From contig CAZLBP010000012.1 in the NCBI GenBank assembly GCA_964557855.1, positions 39,236 through 103,235 on the forward strand: DNA of 64,000 nt, given 5' to 3'. Both the position numbers and the translations under genes were made by a program. The stretch comes from JAJRZL01 sp964557855 (GTDB lineage Bacteria; Zixibacteria; MSB-5A5; GN15; FEB-12). The stretch's first letter is position 1; each line of letters begins with the position of its first letter. The notes beneath the pieces are model-generated. The model made no database searches and was not told the origin of the DNA. It saw only the letters and a program-made list of their open reading frames with translations. Positions 17,907 through 27,600 of the stretch are shown one piece after another.

Positions 17907-18899
17907 CTACTTTCGGTAGTCCGTTTTCATGGCGGCGCGTACCTTATCCATTACTGCGCCGGCGCGTTCACGCGCCCGGTCACGACCGTCCTTGAGCACA
18001 TCCCAGACGTAATCGGGCTTCTGCAGCAGTTCGGTGCGTTTGTCCCGGATGGGCCGCAAGGCGGCGTTAAGGTTCTTCGTCAACCGATTCTTACAATCAA
18101 CACATCCCAGCTCACCCGTTTTACAGGGCGGCGCGATCTCCTGCTCGGCATTCTCGGTATATACACGATGCAGCAGGTAGATCGGGCACTGCTCCGGGCG
18201 CCCGGGATCCCCTCTGCGTATTTTCTTCTCGTCAGTGTAGAACGTTCGTATCCGCTTCTGTGATTCTTCTTCGGTGAAGTCCAGCGGAATGTGATTGTCA
18301 TACGACTTTGACATCTTTCGGTTATCAGACCCGTTTATCAGCGGAATTTTTCGGAACAGACCTTCCGGCTCATTGAGTGTCTGGCCGTAGTAGTGATTGA
18401 ACCGTTTGGCCAGATCGTTGGCCAGCCAGATATGTTTGGCTTGATCCTTGCCGACCGGCACCTTGTGGGCGTTATAGACACAAATGTCGGCTGCCTGAAG
18501 CACCGGATAGCCGAGGAAGGCGTAGGAGTCGAGATCATCCTTCTTTTCCAGGTAAGTCGGCAGGCGGGACAGGGTCGGGACCGTGATCAGAAGTGAGAAT
18601 ATCCAGTGCAGCTCGGCATGTTCTTTGACTTCGGACTGGATGAAAATGGCGCATTTGTCCGGATCGAGACCGGAGGCTATGAAATCGACTGTCATTTGGA
18701 ATATACGGTCCTTAAGAATTTCCGGCTTCTCATAATCGGCGGTGAGGGCGTGCCAGTCGACAATGCAGCAGTACATCCGGTACTGATCCTGCAGTTCGAC
18801 CCAGTTGCGCAGGGCGCCTTCAAGGTTGCCGACGTGCAGCGACCCGGTCGGCTGCATACCGGAGAGGATGATTTGTTTTTTGTCGTTGTCGTTCGTCAT
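17907..18899 (-). CDS. trpS: Tryptophan--tRNA ligase
   Basis: Class I aminoacyl-tRNA synthetase that charges tRNA-Trp. With the ATG at 18899 the protein has 330 residues. The HIGH-type signature is GSLHVGN (19-25) and the KMSKS loop is at 195-199. Four cysteines in PPCKTGELGCVDCKN around residues 255-270 match those seen in many bacterial TrpS proteins. The open frame extends 42 bases further upstream, but that part is inside a dispersed repeat shared with another gene, so it is rejected as coding. It is the first gene of the minus-strand trpS-scpA-scpB set. Confidence 0.95.
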   Translation of the reverse strand: MTNDNDKKQIILSGMQPTGSLHVGNLEGALRNWVELQDQYRMYCCIVDWHALTADYEKPEILKDRIFQMTVDFIASGLDPDKCAIFIQSEVKEHAELHWIFSLLITVPTLSRLPTYLEKKDDLDSYAFLGYPVLQAADICVYNAHKVPVGKDQAKHIWLANDLAKRFNHYYGQTLNEPEGLFRKIPLINGSDNRKMSKSYDNHIPLDFTEEESQKRIRTFYTDEKKIRRGDPGRPEQCPIYLLHRVYTENAEQEIAPPCKTGELGCVDCKNRLTKNLNAALRPIRDKRTELLQKPDYVWDVLKDGRDRARERAGAVMDKVRAAMKTDYRK

Positions 18900-19957
18900 A
18901 TCTTTAACTGGTGCTTGTCGGGTTTCTCGCTTGCTCCGCAAGGCTCGGAACCCGACCTACTGCTGTCAGGCCCCAAGAGGGCCTGACCTACTGGATTCCC
19001 GCTTCCGCGGGAATGACATCCATGGGTACCCCACCCCTTGGGGTGGGTTTACCGCATCCATCATCTCTGGGCGGCACTCCCAAACTCGCTTTAGGGGTGT
19101 GATGACCAACCCCAAACAAGTTTGGGATTGCCACCCCCGGGTGGTGTCAGACGATTCCGCCTGACATTCCCCAGACTAATGATCTTATAAACCGTTAAAA
19201 CTCAAATCAATTAAAACTTTTCGCAGCATTTCGGGGTGTACTTACGATTGTAGTTGCTTAACGATTCGCGGGACTGTTGGGTTTTACAAAGAATCAAAGT
19301 GGGATCTCGGGTTTCTCGCCTGCTCCACAAGGCTCGGAACCCTACCTGCAAGACTGACCGTACGAAGATACCCGGGATGTTACAGAAAATGGGTCTGTTT
19401 GAGGACTATCAGCTTTCATCATGCCTCGTATGTCGTTGTGTACATGTGGGTTGTCAGTAAAATGGGTTCGCTTCGTGATATCTTTTTCGCGCGATCGGGC
19501 TCAGGTGAAATGGGTTCGTTTGGAAATAGTCGTTTTTTTCGGCCGAGTTCTTTGTCCGGAAGTGACACACAGTTCATGGTTGTCGCCTTTCGGATTGGGG
19601 TTTGTCTCTTTTATTAATGGGTGGGTGACTGATTCACCATCTGTTTTGTCGGGAAACTGGACGGGTTTTCTTGGCGTTGGAAGGCGGACAGCTCGCGAGC
19701 TGTCCCTACAAGGAGAGTCAAGCCTCAAGAAGGCTTGACCTACAGTCAAGGAGTGTTAAGCCCCGAATAGGCTTGACCTATTGTCTGTAGGTCAGAACCT
19801 TGAGGGCTCTGACAGGATTCCCGCTTGCGCGGGAATGACTTCATGGGTGCGGTTCACCGTTGGGTTTCGTCAGGTCTTGACGCGCCCCGGCGCGGTGTGA
19901 CCTGACGGCTGTCATCGTGGGCGGCAGATGTCCACATCTGCCGCTCTCGTCCCTCCT
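18900..19957. repeat. 1 kb gene-free stretch packed with hairpin repeats
   Basis: No convincing gene. At least ten inverted repeats occur in a row. Examples: GTCGGGTTTC..GGAACCCGAC (18917-18956), GTCAGGCCC/GGGCCTGAC (18965-18987), ATTCCCGC/GCGGGAAT (18995-19014 and 19817-19836), CCCAAAC/GTTTGGG (about 19111-19127). A 20 bp perfect palindrome lies at 19686-19705, GTCAAGCCT/AGGCTTGAC at 19717-19739 and GTCAGAACC/GGCTCTGAC at 19791-19813. A nested hairpin lies at 19869-19906 and GCGGCAGATG/CATCTGCCGC near 19920-19945. Three AAATGGGT(TC)G direct repeats lie at 19386, 19459 and 19508. Open frames across this stretch are repeat translations. The stretch separates trpS from the downstream end of the LuxR regulator gene. 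Confidence 0.75.
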
Positions 19958-20611
19958 CTATAACTCTATGATATGACTCCGGATGCAATACTTGACAATG
20001 TCGGTGACGTTGCGGGCGTTGAGCTTGCGCATCAGCGACGCCCGGTGTGTTTCGGCCGTTTTCGGGCTGATATTAAGCACGTCCGCCGCCTCTTTGGTCG
20101 AGTAGCCGTCCGCCAGCAAATGCGCGATCTCCTTCTCGCGCGGCGTTATCCGTCCGCCGGGAGTTTGCTCGTTCACGACCGGCTTCACGTAATCCGCCAG
20201 CAGATCATAGTCCGCTGCGTGCTGCAGGTAATACTCCCCGCGCGCGGCCTTGCGCACTGCCTGTTTCAGCTCGTCCAGACTGCACGACTTGGTCAGGAAC
20301 GCCCGCGCTCCCGAACCAAACACCTGCCGCATGATGTTATGACTGTAGCTGGCTGCGAGGAAGACGATCTCGGGCGAGGGCGGGTACCAGCGAATATGCC
20401 GCGCCACCGCCGGCCCGACCATGCGCGGCAGCGTGAACGACAGGATCACCACGTTCGGCAGAAGGTCGCCGGCCAGCTGCACCGCCTCCAGGCCATCGCC
20501 GGTCGATCCGACTAACTCGAAGTCCGGGTCAGCCGCAAACAGTGCGTTTAGCCCCTCTCGAAACACCGCCTGATCATCGGCGATTACAAGACGCAGCGCA
20601 GTTGTTCTCAT
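19958..20611 (-). CDS. LuxR/NarL-type response regulator lacking phospho-acceptor Asp
   Basis: DNA-binding regulator of 217 residues: a receiver domain (1-120), linker, and a LuxR helix-turn-helix (152-212: ITPREKEIAHLLADGYSTKEAADVLNISPKTAETH). The receiver keeps the acidic pair D12-D13 and K108, but the residue that should be the phosphorylated Asp is Ser (S58, in VVILSFTLP; codon TCG on the minus strand), and the conserved Thr/Ser after the fourth strand is Ala. It therefore probably works without phosphotransfer or binds another signal. The start is ATG 20611; an upstream extension is repeat-derived. No histidine kinase is adjacent; repeat arrays flank it on both sides. Confidence 0.9.
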   Translation of the reverse strand: MRTTALRLVIADDQAVFREGLNALFAADPDFELVGSTGDGLEAVQLAGDLLPNVVILSFTLPRMVGPAVARHIRWYPPSPEIVFLAASYSHNIMRQVFGSGARAFLTKSCSLDELKQAVRKAARGEYYLQHAADYDLLADYVKPVVNEQTPGGRITPREKEIAHLLADGYSTKEAADVLNISPKTAETHRASLMRKLNARNVTDIVKYCIRSHIIEL

Positions 20612-21265
20612 GGCTCCCAATAATACTGATTTCTTCGCATTCGGCAACCGTTGTTCGTGAAGGTCAATCTGTCGTGTTTCTCCCTTGCTCCGCAAGGTAA
20701 GGGACCCGAACTGTTGCCCTTATCGGGCGAGTTGCTGTTGATATTGAAGATTTTTCAAGAACCCACCCCTTAATCCCCTCCTTGGAGGGGAAGAAGAACA
20801 AGAATCCCTCCCTGGGGGCATGTTGAAAAAGTTACATCGCCGGTTGCGGCAGGTCCTGCGGATCCACGTCAGTGGAGTTGTGTGACCTGCCGCTTCAGTG
20901 TGCCAACGAGTTGCGTGTCGGGTCACAATCCCGCTAAAGCGGGCTCAAGACCTGACACAACAGCACATGGGGTTTTTCAACACGCTGCTGGGGGGGATTA
21001 CAAGATGAGACCTCATCGAACGCCAATTGCAATTATACGTAAACGTCGAGTATTAAATCCCCTCTTGAGAGGGGTGGCCGAAGGCCGGGGTGTGTTCTTG
21101 ACGGCTGATAGGTGTCCACGTCTGCGTCCCACTGGATTCCTGCCTTCGCAGGAATGACGGATTTGCCCGGACCAAGGTCCGGGGCACAGGGCCAACGAGT
21201 TACGTGTCGGGTCGCAATCCCGCTGGCGCGGGTCAAGACCCGGCACACCAGTAACCGGGTTTTCT
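20612..21265. repeat. Repeat cluster with a MITE-like element (20821-20982)
   Basis: No gene seen. A 162 bp unit at 20821-20982 is bounded by exact 10 bp inverted ends, TGTTGAAAAA and TTTTTCAACA. Inside it are two nested hairpins: GCGGCAGGTC..GACCTGCCGC (20846-20893) and GTGTCGGGTC..GACCTGACAC with inner CCCGC/GCGGG (20915-20958). A 112 bp portion (20847-20958) aligns without gaps to 43141-43252 with 19 mismatches. A further copy of the second hairpin lies at 21204-21246, and an ATTCCTGC/GCAGGAAT hairpin at 21136-21155. CCCCTC..GAGGGG inverted repeats lie near 20775-20800 and 21060-21080. No target-site duplication is evident. Confidence 0.7.
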
Positions 21266-21266
21266 G

Positions 21267-21295
21267 TTGACATTAAAACCGGGCCACCCTACATT
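21267..21295 (+). promoter_or_regulatory. Possible sigma-70 promoter for the metal-uptake operon
   Basis: TTGACA at 21267-21272 and TACATT at 21290-21295 with a 17 bp spacer. The small membrane-protein ORF starts at 21302, only six bases after the -10 box, so its transcript would be leaderless or the true start of that ORF is further in. No clear Zur-type palindrome is visible next to it. Confidence 0.45.
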
Positions 21296-21301
21296 CCGGC
21301 C

Positions 21302-21583
21302 ATGATATTCAATCGCAGGTTCACATACGCCGTCAGACTGGCGACAGCGGCACTCATACTGATAGGGTTCGCTCTACTGCTCGAACATGCCGCTCATTGC
21401 GAATCCGGCCAGGCCGTTTGCCTGATGTGCAAGCTCACTCACGGGCTTGCTCTGCATGTCGCGGCGCTGATCATTCTGCAGATTCTGTATGTTGTGCATA
21501 TTATTTGCATCTCTCCACAATACAGTGTTGTAGTCAATATCTACTCCGCGGACAGCGCTCGCGCTCCTCCCCGACCTGCCTGA
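21302..21583 (+). CDS. Small membrane protein with Cys/His motif
   Basis: Not recognised. The 93-residue product has two hydrophobic helices (about residues 10-27 and 45-70). They flank a short loop EHAAHCESGQAVCLMCKLTHG, which contains three Cys and three His residues and could bind a metal. It is the first gene of the plus-strand run that leads into a His-rich outer-membrane protein and ZnuA/ZnuB-like transporter genes, so a role in metal handling is plausible but inferred. It follows a good promoter and has no obvious ribosome site, which tempers confidence that it is expressed as drawn. Confidence 0.5.
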   Translation: MIFNRRFTYAVRLATAALILIGFALLLEHAAHCESGQAVCLMCKLTHGLALHVAALIILQILYVVHIICISPQYSVVVNIYSADSARAPPRPA

Positions 21584-21667
21584 TATCTACCGCTAATTCT
21601 TTTCAGTCTAACCATCTAGTTCCGACAGCCTGAGACAAAGCGCTCATGGCCGTCTAAGGAGTTATGT

Positions 21668-22882
21668 ATGATATTGAGATGCTTTTTATCCTGCGTGATA
21701 TTGCTCATATTGCCTGGCGGACTTCAGGGCCAAACGACAATAAACCCGGATATCTCGGTCGTCGGTGACTTCCGTGGGTTAATCCACAACGATGAATCCC
21801 GCCCGTCCGAGATTGAGAAAGTCACGATCGCCGACCCCGGTATGGAACTGGTCGCTTCCGGTTACTTAAATCCGTATGCGCGCGCCGATGCCGTCGTGGG
21901 CTGGCACGGCGGTCACAATGCCGAGATTGAGGAGCTGTACGCCACCATCCTGCGCGGCTTGCCGCTCGGCCTCAACTTGCGCGTCGGGAAGTACCTGCTG
22001 GAATTCGGTCGCCTGAACCCGGTGCACGAGCATGCCTGGTCGTTCATCAAACGGCCCTTACCCCATGAGCTCTTCTTCGGCGAGGAAGGACTCAACGATA
22101 TGGCCGTACGAGCCTCCGTCCTGCTCCCAACCGGAGGCGCCTACACGGAACTGATGGCGGGAGTTCTTAAAGGAAATGCACTGCATGGACATCATCACGA
22201 AGAAGAAGAGCATGAGCACGAAAAGGTGTCCTTATCCCGAAATAGCCCCCGGACCCTGCTCTCTTTTGCCCAGGAGGATGAACACGAAGAGGAATCCGAA
22301 CGCATTGATCCCGGCTTCTTTGGCCGCCTGACCACTTCTCTGGCCCTGGCCGATGCCGCCGAACTGGCCCTCGGCGCCTCCGTGGTAAATGCCGTCTACG
22401 CGGAATCCGAACATGAACACGAAAGTGAATTGGCTCTGCAGGAACACGAACACCACACTGAGCAACTCCGCGCCTGGGTAACCGGCGTTGACGCCAAGTA
22501 CAAGTACCGCCCCTCTCGCTACACTTCGCTTCAGATCGAAGCCGAAGGCTTGCTGCGCTCAGAGGAATTGCCGGAACATGACAATCTCACATCTTACGGT
22601 GGTTATGGCTATCTCGACTACCGCTTCCGTCAGAAATATAACATCGGCGGTATTTTTGAGTATGTCAGTCGCAAGGAACTCCATGAACACGAGGGTGAGC
22701 ACGAAGAAGAGACTTCCGATACCTGGCGCGCCGGTCTCTTCGTGGGCTTCTCTCCCATCGAAGAAACCAGTCTGGTGCGGCTGGCCGGACACTGGACGGA
22801 ACCGGAAGAAGAGGATGGTTTCTTTGAAGTTACTCTGCAATTCGTATTCAGCCTGGGACCACACCAGCCCCACAATTTCTAG
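21668..22882 (+). CDS. His-rich outer-membrane protein of a metal-uptake operon
   Basis: Predicted outer-membrane beta-barrel protein of 404 residues. A signal peptide (cleavage near LQG-QTT, about residue 21) is followed by a barrel-like sequence with alternating polar/hydrophobic strands, ending in a C-terminal strand with terminal Phe (EVTLQFVFSL...HNF). Histidine/glutamate-rich stretches are inserted at about residues 175-190 (HGHHHEEEEHEHEK), 203-212, 240-262 (EHEHESELALQEHEHHTEQ) and 345-357. They are probably surface or periplasmic loops that bind zinc or another transition metal. AAGGAG at 21656-21661 precedes the ATG. It lies 9 bp before the ZnuA-like gene, so metal import across the outer membrane is the likely job. 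Confidence 0.8.
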   Translation: MILRCFLSCVILLILPGGLQGQTTINPDISVVGDFRGLIHNDESRPSEIEKVTIADPGMELVASGYLNPYARADAVVGWHGGHNAEIEELYATILRGLPLGLNLRVGKYLLEFGRLNPVHEHAWSFIKRPLPHELFFGEEGLNDMAVRASVLLPTGGAYTELMAGVLKGNALHGHHHEEEEHEHEKVSLSRNSPRTLLSFAQEDEHEEESERIDPGFFGRLTTSLALADAAELALGASVVNAVYAESEHEHESELALQEHEHHTEQLRAWVTGVDAKYKYRPSRYTSLQIEAEGLLRSEELPEHDNLTSYGGYGYLDYRFRQKYNIGGIFEYVSRKELHEHEGEHEEETSDTWRAGLFVGFSPIEETSLVRLAGHWTEPEEEDGFFEVTLQFVFSLGPHQPHNF

Positions 22883-22891
22883 GAGGTCAAC

Positions 22892-23776
22892 ATGTTCAAA
22901 CTGAAGATATTCATGCTCGTCTTTTGGCTGTTGCCGATCACTCTGTGGGCGAAAATAAACGTCGTTTCGTCCACCAGCGACCTGGCGTACTTCGCGCGCG
23001 AAATAGGCGGGGAGCACGTTGTTGTCACCTCTATCGCCTCACCGAAAACCGACGTGCATTTTGTGGAGGTCCGTCCCAGCTACATGATAAAAGTAGCACG
23101 CGCCGACGTGGCCCTGAAAGTCGGTCTGGAGCTCGACATGTGGATGGATCGCATCATTGATGGTTCTCGTAACGACGATCTGGGAATAGTCGATTGTTCT
23201 CGATATATTCGGCCTTTAGAAGTTCCGACGTTCAAGGCCGATGCCCGTTACGGCGACCTGCATCGATACGGCAACCCCCATTACTGGATTGGACCTCAGA
23301 ACGTCCGGGCTATTTCGGACGCAATTGTCGAGGGTCTGACGGCGGCCGCTCCGGAGCACGCGGAGGCGTTTCAAAAGAACCGGGAACTTCTGCTGGCGGA
23401 CCTCGACCTCGGCCTGACGAAACTGGAGGACAAAGTCCGGAAATTGTCCGGCGCCGAAGTCATCTACTACCACAATTCCTGGCCGTATTTCAATGAGTAC
23501 GCCGGGATTGAAGCAGTCGACTTCATAGAACCCTACCCGGGCGTTCCCCCGTCACCGTCTCATATCAAAGAACTGATCGATATCTGTCAGGCGCGGCAAC
23601 TGTCGATCATCGCGGTCGAGCCTTATTTCGACAAGCGCGTACCGCGCAGAATTGCCGAGGAGTCGAACGCCGCTGTCGTCACACTTTACCCATCCGTCGG
23701 GGGTCGAGACGAAAAGGAAACGTATCTGGAATGGCTCGAGGGCAACCTGGATGCGCTGATTGAGGCCCTGAAGTAA
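22892..23776 (+). CDS. Metal ABC transporter substrate-binding protein (ZnuA/TroA family)
   Basis: Periplasmic cluster A-I binding protein, 294 residues, with a signal peptide (MFKLKIFMLVFWLLPITLWA). Three histidine ligands fit the family: H56 in TDVHFVEVRPS, H130 in GNPHYW and H194 in YYHNSW. The fourth, acidic ligand is less clear: E243 in VEPYFD is a candidate, while the usual late Asp is replaced by LYPS. The charged His-rich loop of classical ZnuA is absent, though a His-rich protein is encoded just upstream. AGGAGG precedes the ATG. The stop codon overlaps the start of the permease gene. Zinc is most likely, manganese possible. Confidence 0.9.
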   Translation: MFKLKIFMLVFWLLPITLWAKINVVSSTSDLAYFAREIGGEHVVVTSIASPKTDVHFVEVRPSYMIKVARADVALKVGLELDMWMDRIIDGSRNDDLGIVDCSRYIRPLEVPTFKADARYGDLHRYGNPHYWIGPQNVRAISDAIVEGLTAAAPEHAEAFQKNRELLLADLDLGLTKLEDKVRKLSGAEVIYYHNSWPYFNEYAGIEAVDFIEPYPGVPPSPSHIKELIDICQARQLSIIAVEPYFDKRVPRRIAEESNAAVVTLYPSVGGRDEKETYLEWLEGNLDALIEALK

Positions 23777-24606
23777 TGGACTACCTGTCCTTCTTGCTCT
23801 GGCCGTTCATCGCCGCTCTGGTGCTGGTCGGCATTCATGTCTACTTCGGGTTGCATGTCATCAAGCGAGGGATCATCTTCGTGGATCTCTCGCTCGCCCA
23901 GGTGGCGGCCCTGGGAATGACGGTATCGTTCCTGCTGGGGAACCACCCCGACGATATTGTCGCGTATGTCTTTTCACTGGGATTCGCACTGATTGGCGGC
24001 ACCATCTTCACCTTCACGCGCAATATCGAAAGCAAAATCCCGCAGGAGGCAATAATCGGCATCGTCTATGCCGTCAGTTCCGCGGCCGCCATCCTGGCGG
24101 TCAGCCACTCGCCCGAGGGTGCGGAGCACATTCGCTACATTCTGGTCGGCAGTCTCCTGACCGTCACCCCGCTGGCAGTCCTGAAAACAGCCGGAGTCTA
24201 CGTTGTGGTGGGCTTGTTTCATTGGCTCGCCCGCTCCCAATTTCTAAGTATATCCTTTAATCACGGCCCGGGACTCGTGCGCGAGAGACTCTGGGATTGG
24301 CTGTTCTATGCTACCTTTGCGGTGGTGGTGACGTCGTCCGTACGAATCTGCGGCGTCTTGCTGGTCTTCATCTTTTTGGTGGTGCCGTCGGTTTTCGCGG
24401 CCGTCATAACCGACAGCATAGGGCGGCGGTTGATCTACGGCTGGGTGTTCGGCCTGGTCGGGTCGGCGGCCGGCATGCTGCTGTCGTTTTGGTTGGACAC
24501 ACCTACCGGCGCGACTATTGTGTGCGCCTTTGGCGCCCTGTTGGGGGTGTTTGCCTTGATGCGCACTTGGCGCCGGCGACGACTATGTCGGCACCGGCTT
24601 GCTTGA
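23776..24606 (+). CDS. Metal ABC transporter permease (ZnuB family)
   Basis: Inner-membrane ABC-3 family permease, 276 residues, seven or eight hydrophobic helices. The family core is recognisable: FVDLSLAQVAALGMTVSFLLG near residues 35-55 and the VRICGVLLVFIFLVVPSVFAAV stretch around 185-210. It begins within TAATG at the end of the binding-protein gene, so the two are translationally coupled. A complete importer also needs a ZnuC-type ATPase, but none is encoded next to this gene or elsewhere in the window. The 3' end overlaps the convergent kinase gene by 24 bp. Confidence 0.92.
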   Translation: MDYLSFLLWPFIAALVLVGIHVYFGLHVIKRGIIFVDLSLAQVAALGMTVSFLLGNHPDDIVAYVFSLGFALIGGTIFTFTRNIESKIPQEAIIGIVYAVSSAAAILAVSHSPEGAEHIRYILVGSLLTVTPLAVLKTAGVYVVVGLFHWLARSQFLSISFNHGPGLVRERLWDWLFYATFAVVVTSSVRICGVLLVFIFLVVPSVFAAVITDSIGRRLIYGWVFGLVGSAAGMLLSFWLDTPTGATIVCAFGALLGVFALMRTWRRRRLCRHRLA

Positions 24607-27600
24607 AGTCAACAGCTCGTGAATGACCTGCCCCAGTTCCGATGGCCTGTAGGGTTTGGGCACGACGCTGTCAAACCCATTTTGCGCGTAATTGGCCATC
24701 ACCGGATCGTTGGAGTAGCCGCTGGACACCACGGCCTTTATCTGCGGGTCCAGTTTGCGTAAAGCTCGTATCGTTTCCTTCCCGCCCATGCCACCGGGGA
24801 TGGTCAAGTCCAGAATCACCGCCCGGTACGGCGTTCCCGCTTCCTGAGCCGCACGGAACAGGTCAATCGCGACCGTACCGTCTTCGGCGCAGTCAACTTC
24901 GTAGCCGAATCTTTCCAGCACCTGGCCGGCCAGTTCTCGTATAAATTCCTCATCGTCCATCACCAGAACACGGCCGGTACCTGACGGTACCGTATTCGGT
25001 TTCTTATCGTCTGTAATCTTCGACTCGCCGCACGCCGGCAGGTAGACCCGAATGTGAGTTCCTTCACCCACCTGGGACTCCACTTCGATGAAACCGTTAT
25101 GCTTCTGAATAATCGAATAGGCGGTGGCCAACCCCAGACCGCTGCCGCTCTGTTTGGTCGTGAAATACGGATCGAATATCTTCGGCAGGTATTTCTGCGG
25201 TATCCCCGTGCCCTCGTCCTTGATCGATATTACGACGTATTCCCCGGGGCTCAGCGGTCGACTGTCGCGGGACGGTATCGTCTCGTTGTCGGCCCCAATC
25301 CGGATTGTCCCTCCTTCGGGCATCGCCTGGTCGGCGTTCACCACCAGGTTATGAATAACCTGACGAATCTGGCCCGTGTCGATTTCGACGGGTCGGACCG
25401 GTTCTTCGAGCAGGAATTGCGACTTGACATTCGAACCCCGCAGCGCAAACGACACCGCATCACGGAGTAACCGATCCACTTCAGTCACTTCCTTGACCGG
25501 TTCGCCTCCCTTCGAGAAGGTCAGCAGTTGCTGGGTCAGGCTCTTGGCTTCGATGGCCGCCTGTTCCGCTTCCTCCAGCCATCTCTCGATCTGAGTTTCC
25601 TGACTAACTTCGTGCCGAGCCAGCGAAATATTGCCCATGATCCCGGTCAGGAGGTTATTGAAATCATGCGCCAGCCCGCCGGCCAGTATCCCCACCGACT
25701 CCAGCTTTTCCGCTTTCAGGCGCTCCATCTCGAGCTTGGTCCGGTCCGTTATATTGACCACGACTCCTCGCAAACCCGCCGGCTTCCCATCCTTGAGAAT
25801 GCACCCCGAATGCACCGTGACGGGAAACGTACTGCCGTCCTTGCGCAGTGCGGTGTAATCATTGGGTCCCAGTCTTTCTCCCGCCAGTACCCGATAGAAG
25901 TTCCTCTGGATCCGATCCCGATCGTTGGGAACAATCAATTCCAGCGCCGTGATGCCCCTCTTCAAATCGTCATGACGGTACCCCGAGTACTCGAACGCCT
26001 TCTTGTTGGCGAATGTGATGACGCCCGCGGCATCGGTTTCAAACAAGCCGACCGGCATCATCTCCGCGATCTCACGAAACTTCTCCTCGCTGTCGCGCAG
26101 AGCGGCTTCGGCACGCTTCCGCTGCGTGATGTTGCGTATCACGCCCGTCAACAAACGGCGGTCTCCGACCTGCATTTCCGCCACCGACAACTCGGCCGGA
26201 AACGTGCTGCCGTCCTTCCGGCGCGCCAGTACTTCTCGGCCCGTACCGATCACCCGGGGAACCCCGGTTTCGAGATAACGTTTGATATACTCGTCATGCC
26301 GGCTCTGATGTGGTTCCGGCATCAGTATTTTGACGTTATTGCCGATGAGTTCCCGCGATGTGTAACCGAACAGCTTTTCCACTGCCGGATTGACCGTCTC
26401 GATTGTTCCTTCGGTATCGACGGTGATAACGGCATCGACAGCCGTCTGGAGCACCGTCCTGTTTCTGATTTCGCTCTGGCGCAAGGCTTCCTCGGTGGCT
26501 TTGCGCGCCGTAATGTCTCGCGCCACCGCTATAACCAGCTGGTCGGCGCCCCGCCGACAAGCGGAAAGCGATATCTCCATGGGAAACGTGGTGCCGTCGC
26601 TCCGCAAGCCCGGCAGTTCCATCAGTCTGCCGATCGCTTCGCTGGGACTGCCGGTCTGAAAATAGCTTCTAACGAACCGGTTATGGTTTTCGCGATATTC
26701 CTCCGGCATGAGGCAATTCAGGTGATGACCGGCCATTTCCAGGTAGCTGCGACCGAACATCTTCTCCGCGGCCGGATTGAAAAGCGTTACCAGCCCCTGG
26801 TCGTTGATGGCGATAATGGCCTCCTGAGCCGCCTCGAAAATCGTCCGCAACAGCTCTTCGTTTTCCTGCAGAGCCGCCTCGGCCTGCTTGCGCTCCGTAA
26901 TGTCGAGTGAGTACTCGATTACCTGGCGTACGTTACCGTCGGCGTCAAGTATCGGATAACCGTGGTAGGCGTACATGCGGCCCTGTTTCTCGCCGGCGCC
27001 TTCCACTTCGAATCGCACCGGGCCCCGCTTGGCTTGTACTTCCCGAACCAGGCAAGGACGTGTGTCGGATTCACATGGCTCCGACCTGTCGCGACGCAGT
27101 TCATAGCACTTTTGGCCATGGTAACCGGAGGGGACCCCGGCTGCCGAATTGGCCAGCGCCACCGTATAATCATCGGCGTTGACAACCAGAAAGGGATGCG
27201 TCAGCGATTCTATCACGTTTTCCAAAAATCGGTTCTGGTGCTGGATCTGTCCCTGCGCTTTCTTGCGCTCCAGCGCATTGACAAAAATCTCTCCGACTAT
27301 CTTTAACAGAGCGATATGCTTGTCGGACCAGGTCTTTTCCTCGCGCACGGAATCGAATCCGACAAAGCCCACCAGGGCATCCTCAAGGATCATGGGTACG
27401 CAGATCAGGGACTTGATTTGCTGGCGTTCGAATTCATTCTTTTCCGGTACCTCGGCCGCATCGAGTTCTGCGACAGACGGAACATGAAACACTTCCCGCC
27501 TGCGGATAATCTCGCTGAAAAAGGGGAGCTGTTCCATCGGCACGTTCTGTAAGCCGTGCCTTTCGGCTTGGATGCCGGCGGCACACCATTCATGTGTATT

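Noticed and set aside
18900..18941. N-terminal extension of trpS beginning MRSKRETRQ
   Set aside because: The same peptide (MRSKGETRQ) would be made upstream of the LuxR regulator at 20612-20695; both come from copies of one intergenic repeat, not from coding sequence.
19386..19738. Overlapping frames of 70-105 residues at 19.4-19.7 kb
   Set aside because: They are translations of AAATGGGTTCG and hairpin repeats.
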